From Halobacteriales archaeon QH_10_67_22 (GTDB lineage: Archaea; Halobacteriota; Halobacteria; Halobacteriales; Haloarculaceae), in assembly GCA_003021305.1 (NCBI GenBank), contig PXQN01000083.1:1-32309 (forward strand): 32,309 nt of DNA. Reading direction: 5' to 3'. Shown piece by piece: positions 31,057-32,309 of this stretch. The notes below the pieces were generated by a model. The model saw only the letters and a list, made by a program, of their open reading frames with translations, made no database searches and was not told where the DNA came from. Positions within the stretch are counted from its first letter, which is position 1; the number at the start of each line of letters is the position of its first letter. Made by a program: the position numbers and the translations under genes.

Positions 31057-32049
31057 TTACCGCGTAATATCGACCGTTAGATTCTGGTAGTTCGTCAGGG
31101 TACCGCGTTCTTCTCTGATACGTTCCTCGGCGACGTCGACGTACGTCTCTTCGAGTTCGACGGAAATGGAGTTCCGTCCGCATCGGGAGGCAGCGACAGC
31201 GGTCGAACCGGTCCCGGCGAAGGGGTCGAGGACTGTATTGCCAGCGAACGAAAACATCCGAATCAGCCGTTCGGCGAGTTCGGCAGGATAGGGTGCTGGA
31301 TGATCAGTCTGTGGCTCGCCCTGGATATCGTCCCACAACTGGCGGAACATCTTCTGGTGTGTGTCGGCCTCTAAAACGCTCAGGATACGCTCCTCGATAG
31401 AAGGGGAGCGATAGCCGCCGGGCTTCCGGAACAGGAGGATGTACTCGATGTCGTTTTTGATGACTGCGCCCGGTTCGTATGGTTTGCCCAGAAACCGAGC
31501 GTTCCCGCCTGCTTCGAGACTCGCGTTCCCGATTTTGTACCAGATGATAGGTGCGAGATTGTCAAATCCGATGTCGATACAATGCTCCTGGATCGTAGCG
31601 TGGAGCGGAACGACGCGGTGGCGACCGTGCTCACTCCGCGACCTGAGGACATCGCCGACGACGACCACCATTCGGCCGCCGGGTCGGAGTTTTTCGTAGC
31701 ACTGTCGCCAGACCCTGTCGACCTGCTCGTTGAAATGCTCATATTCGTTGATGTCCCCGAGCTGGTCCTCGCCGCCGGTCCCGTTCTCGTAGTCTTTCAG
31801 ATTGAAATATGGCGGTGAGGTGACGACGAGATCCACGCTCTCCTCATCCAGCATCGACAAATCGCGGGCGTCACCCTGGTAGAGTTGGTGATGAGACGGG
31901 AGTGACTTGACAGCCTGCTCTACCTCGCCCATCCGTTCTTTGTCTCGGGCGAGGGCTGGAATATCTGAACGAAGGTCGTTGGCCTCCTTGTCTAACAGGT
32001 CCCGGCAACTCTCGGGGACGTACTCCCGCAGGTCGACAGCCTCACTCAT
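31057..32049 (-). CDS. beta-class DNA methyltransferase (N4-cytosine or N6-adenine)
   Basis: A 330-residue enzyme from the ATG at 32049. Motif IV comes first: DLVVTSPPYFNLKDY (TSPPY 77-81). The SAM-binding motif I lies near the C-terminus (NTVLDPFAGTGSTAVAASRCGRNSISVELEE, about 270-300). This permuted order is the beta class; the SPPY form is typical of N4-cytosine enzymes but does not exclude N6-adenine. The middle (IIWYKIGNASLEAGGNARFLGKPYEP, DIEYILLFRKPGGYRSPS) fits a type II modification enzyme. It is the protective partner of the restriction gene just downstream. The start is fixed by a TATA box 23-31 bases upstream, so the ATG at 32070 is not used. The target site is unknown. Confidence 0.9.
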   Translation of the reverse strand: MSEAVDLREYVPESCRDLLDKEANDLRSDIPALARDKERMGEVEQAVKSLPSHHQLYQGDARDLSMLDEESVDLVVTSPPYFNLKDYENGTGGEDQLGDINEYEHFNEQVDRVWRQCYEKLRPGGRMVVVVGDVLRSRSEHGRHRVVPLHATIQEHCIDIGFDNLAPIIWYKIGNASLEAGGNARFLGKPYEPGAVIKNDIEYILLFRKPGGYRSPSIEERILSVLEADTHQKMFRQLWDDIQGEPQTDHPAPYPAELAERLIRMFSFAGNTVLDPFAGTGSTAVAASRCGRNSISVELEETYVDVAEERIREERGTLTNYQNLTVDITR

Positions 32050-32071
32050 CGTTCTTGATTCCTGCGGCACC

Positions 32072-32080
32072 GATTAAATA
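32072..32080 (-). promoter_or_regulatory. TATA box of the DNA methyltransferase gene
   Basis: Reverse strand CTATTTAAT, 23-31 bases before the ATG at 32049, the right spacing for a leaderless transcript that also reads the restriction gene. Confidence 0.6.
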
Positions 32081-32143
32081 GTCTTGGAACTCCTGGGTGG
32101 TCGCGTTACGTTAGAGGATGAGGCGGACGAGTTCTGAGTGTCT

Positions 32144-32309
32144 ATGGCAGAAACCGACCGCCTCAGCGGTCGTATCGCGTGGATAGACGTGTCGTTTGTG
32201 GAGCGCCGGCGGACTCCCGAGTGGGCGATTAAAGTGGGCATCCGGTGTCACTTGGCGGGGATGTCACTGCGGGATGCCAGTCAGTATCTCGAAACGTTGG
32301 GAGTCGATC
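32144..32309 (+). mobile_element. IS6-type transposase, N-terminal part (cut by window edge)
   Basis: From the ATG at 32144 the frame reads SGRIAWIDVSFVERRRTPEW, then AIKVGIRCHLAGMSLRDASQ, YLETLGVD to the window edge. The WID.SFVER.RTPEWAI...CHLAGMSL..........LGV pattern is the N-terminus of haloarchaeal IS6-family transposases, where a helix-turn-helix precedes the DDE domain. Only 55 codons are visible, so neither completeness nor the far terminal repeat can be judged. It borders the restriction-modification pair and may have taken part in its arrival. Confidence 0.75.

Noticed and set aside
32050-32143. IS6-type element considered as the parent of the MITE-like repeats
   Set aside because: The 94 bases before the transposase start show no match to ATACTGTCGGACACAAG, so no link can be supported from what is visible.

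Overview
The window is about 32 kb of a high-GC, strongly acidic-proteome haloarchaeal chromosome (class Halobacteria). Supporting markers are archaeal RNA polymerase subunit L, archaeal DnaG primase, XPB helicase with its partner nuclease Bax1, PdxS, a valyl-tRNA synthetase rich in Asp/Glu, a Tat-type lipoprotein, and TATA-like boxes 24-32 bp upstream of many start codons (leaderless transcripts). I cannot assign a genus. No tRNA, rRNA or CRISPR array was seen.

Layout, left to right. 1-5.2 kb: rpoL; a small broken membrane-protein gene; a ferritin-like protein and DtxR-type metal regulator operon (reverse strand); the XPB/Bax1 DNA-repair pair (forward) with a convergent Tat lipoprotein between them. 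5.3-9.5 kb: a membrane-anchored protein whose helix is built of 21-bp tandem repeats; an RsmB/Nop2-type RNA m5C methyltransferase translationally coupled to a PUA-like partner; a 33-residue zinc micro-protein; pdxS; a DUF1405 membrane protein. 9.6-14 kb: a zinc-ribbon membrane protein, a metallo-hydrolase remnant, a double-domain KaiC-like ATPase and, divergent from it, a LOV-domain (blue-light) sensor kinase. 14-20.2 kb: valS with a long structured leader, a CARF-like HFX_2341/DUF6293 regulator, a broken isoprenylcysteine-methyltransferase-like gene, and a sodium:solute symporter with its DUF3311 partner. 20.4-26.3 kb: a small PRC-barrel-like protein, dnaG, a GNAT acetyltransferase, a DUF92 membrane protein, and two cis-prenyltransferases (one degenerate but carrying the C-terminal RxG motif, one canonical but lacking it) around a PsiE-family protein. 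26.5-29.2 kb: a PPP-type phosphatase and a 7TM-PAS histidine kinase. 29.4-32.3 kb: an island of lower GC with a pentapeptide-type protein, a hairpin cluster, a restriction-modification pair and the start of an IS6-type transposase cut by the window edge.

Two themes cross the window. First, four copies of a 110-111 bp element with 17-bp terminal inverted repeats and a central palindrome (MITE-like) lie between genes; two of them abut the stop codon of a neighbouring gene. Second, at least six genes (dtxR-like, methyltransferase-like, symporter C-terminus, DUF92, canonical cis-prenyltransferase, restriction enzyme) each appear to have lost a short internal segment with a change of frame, often at the functional core. 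This is either real decay or a systematic sequence/assembly error, and it affects how the gene calls should be read.
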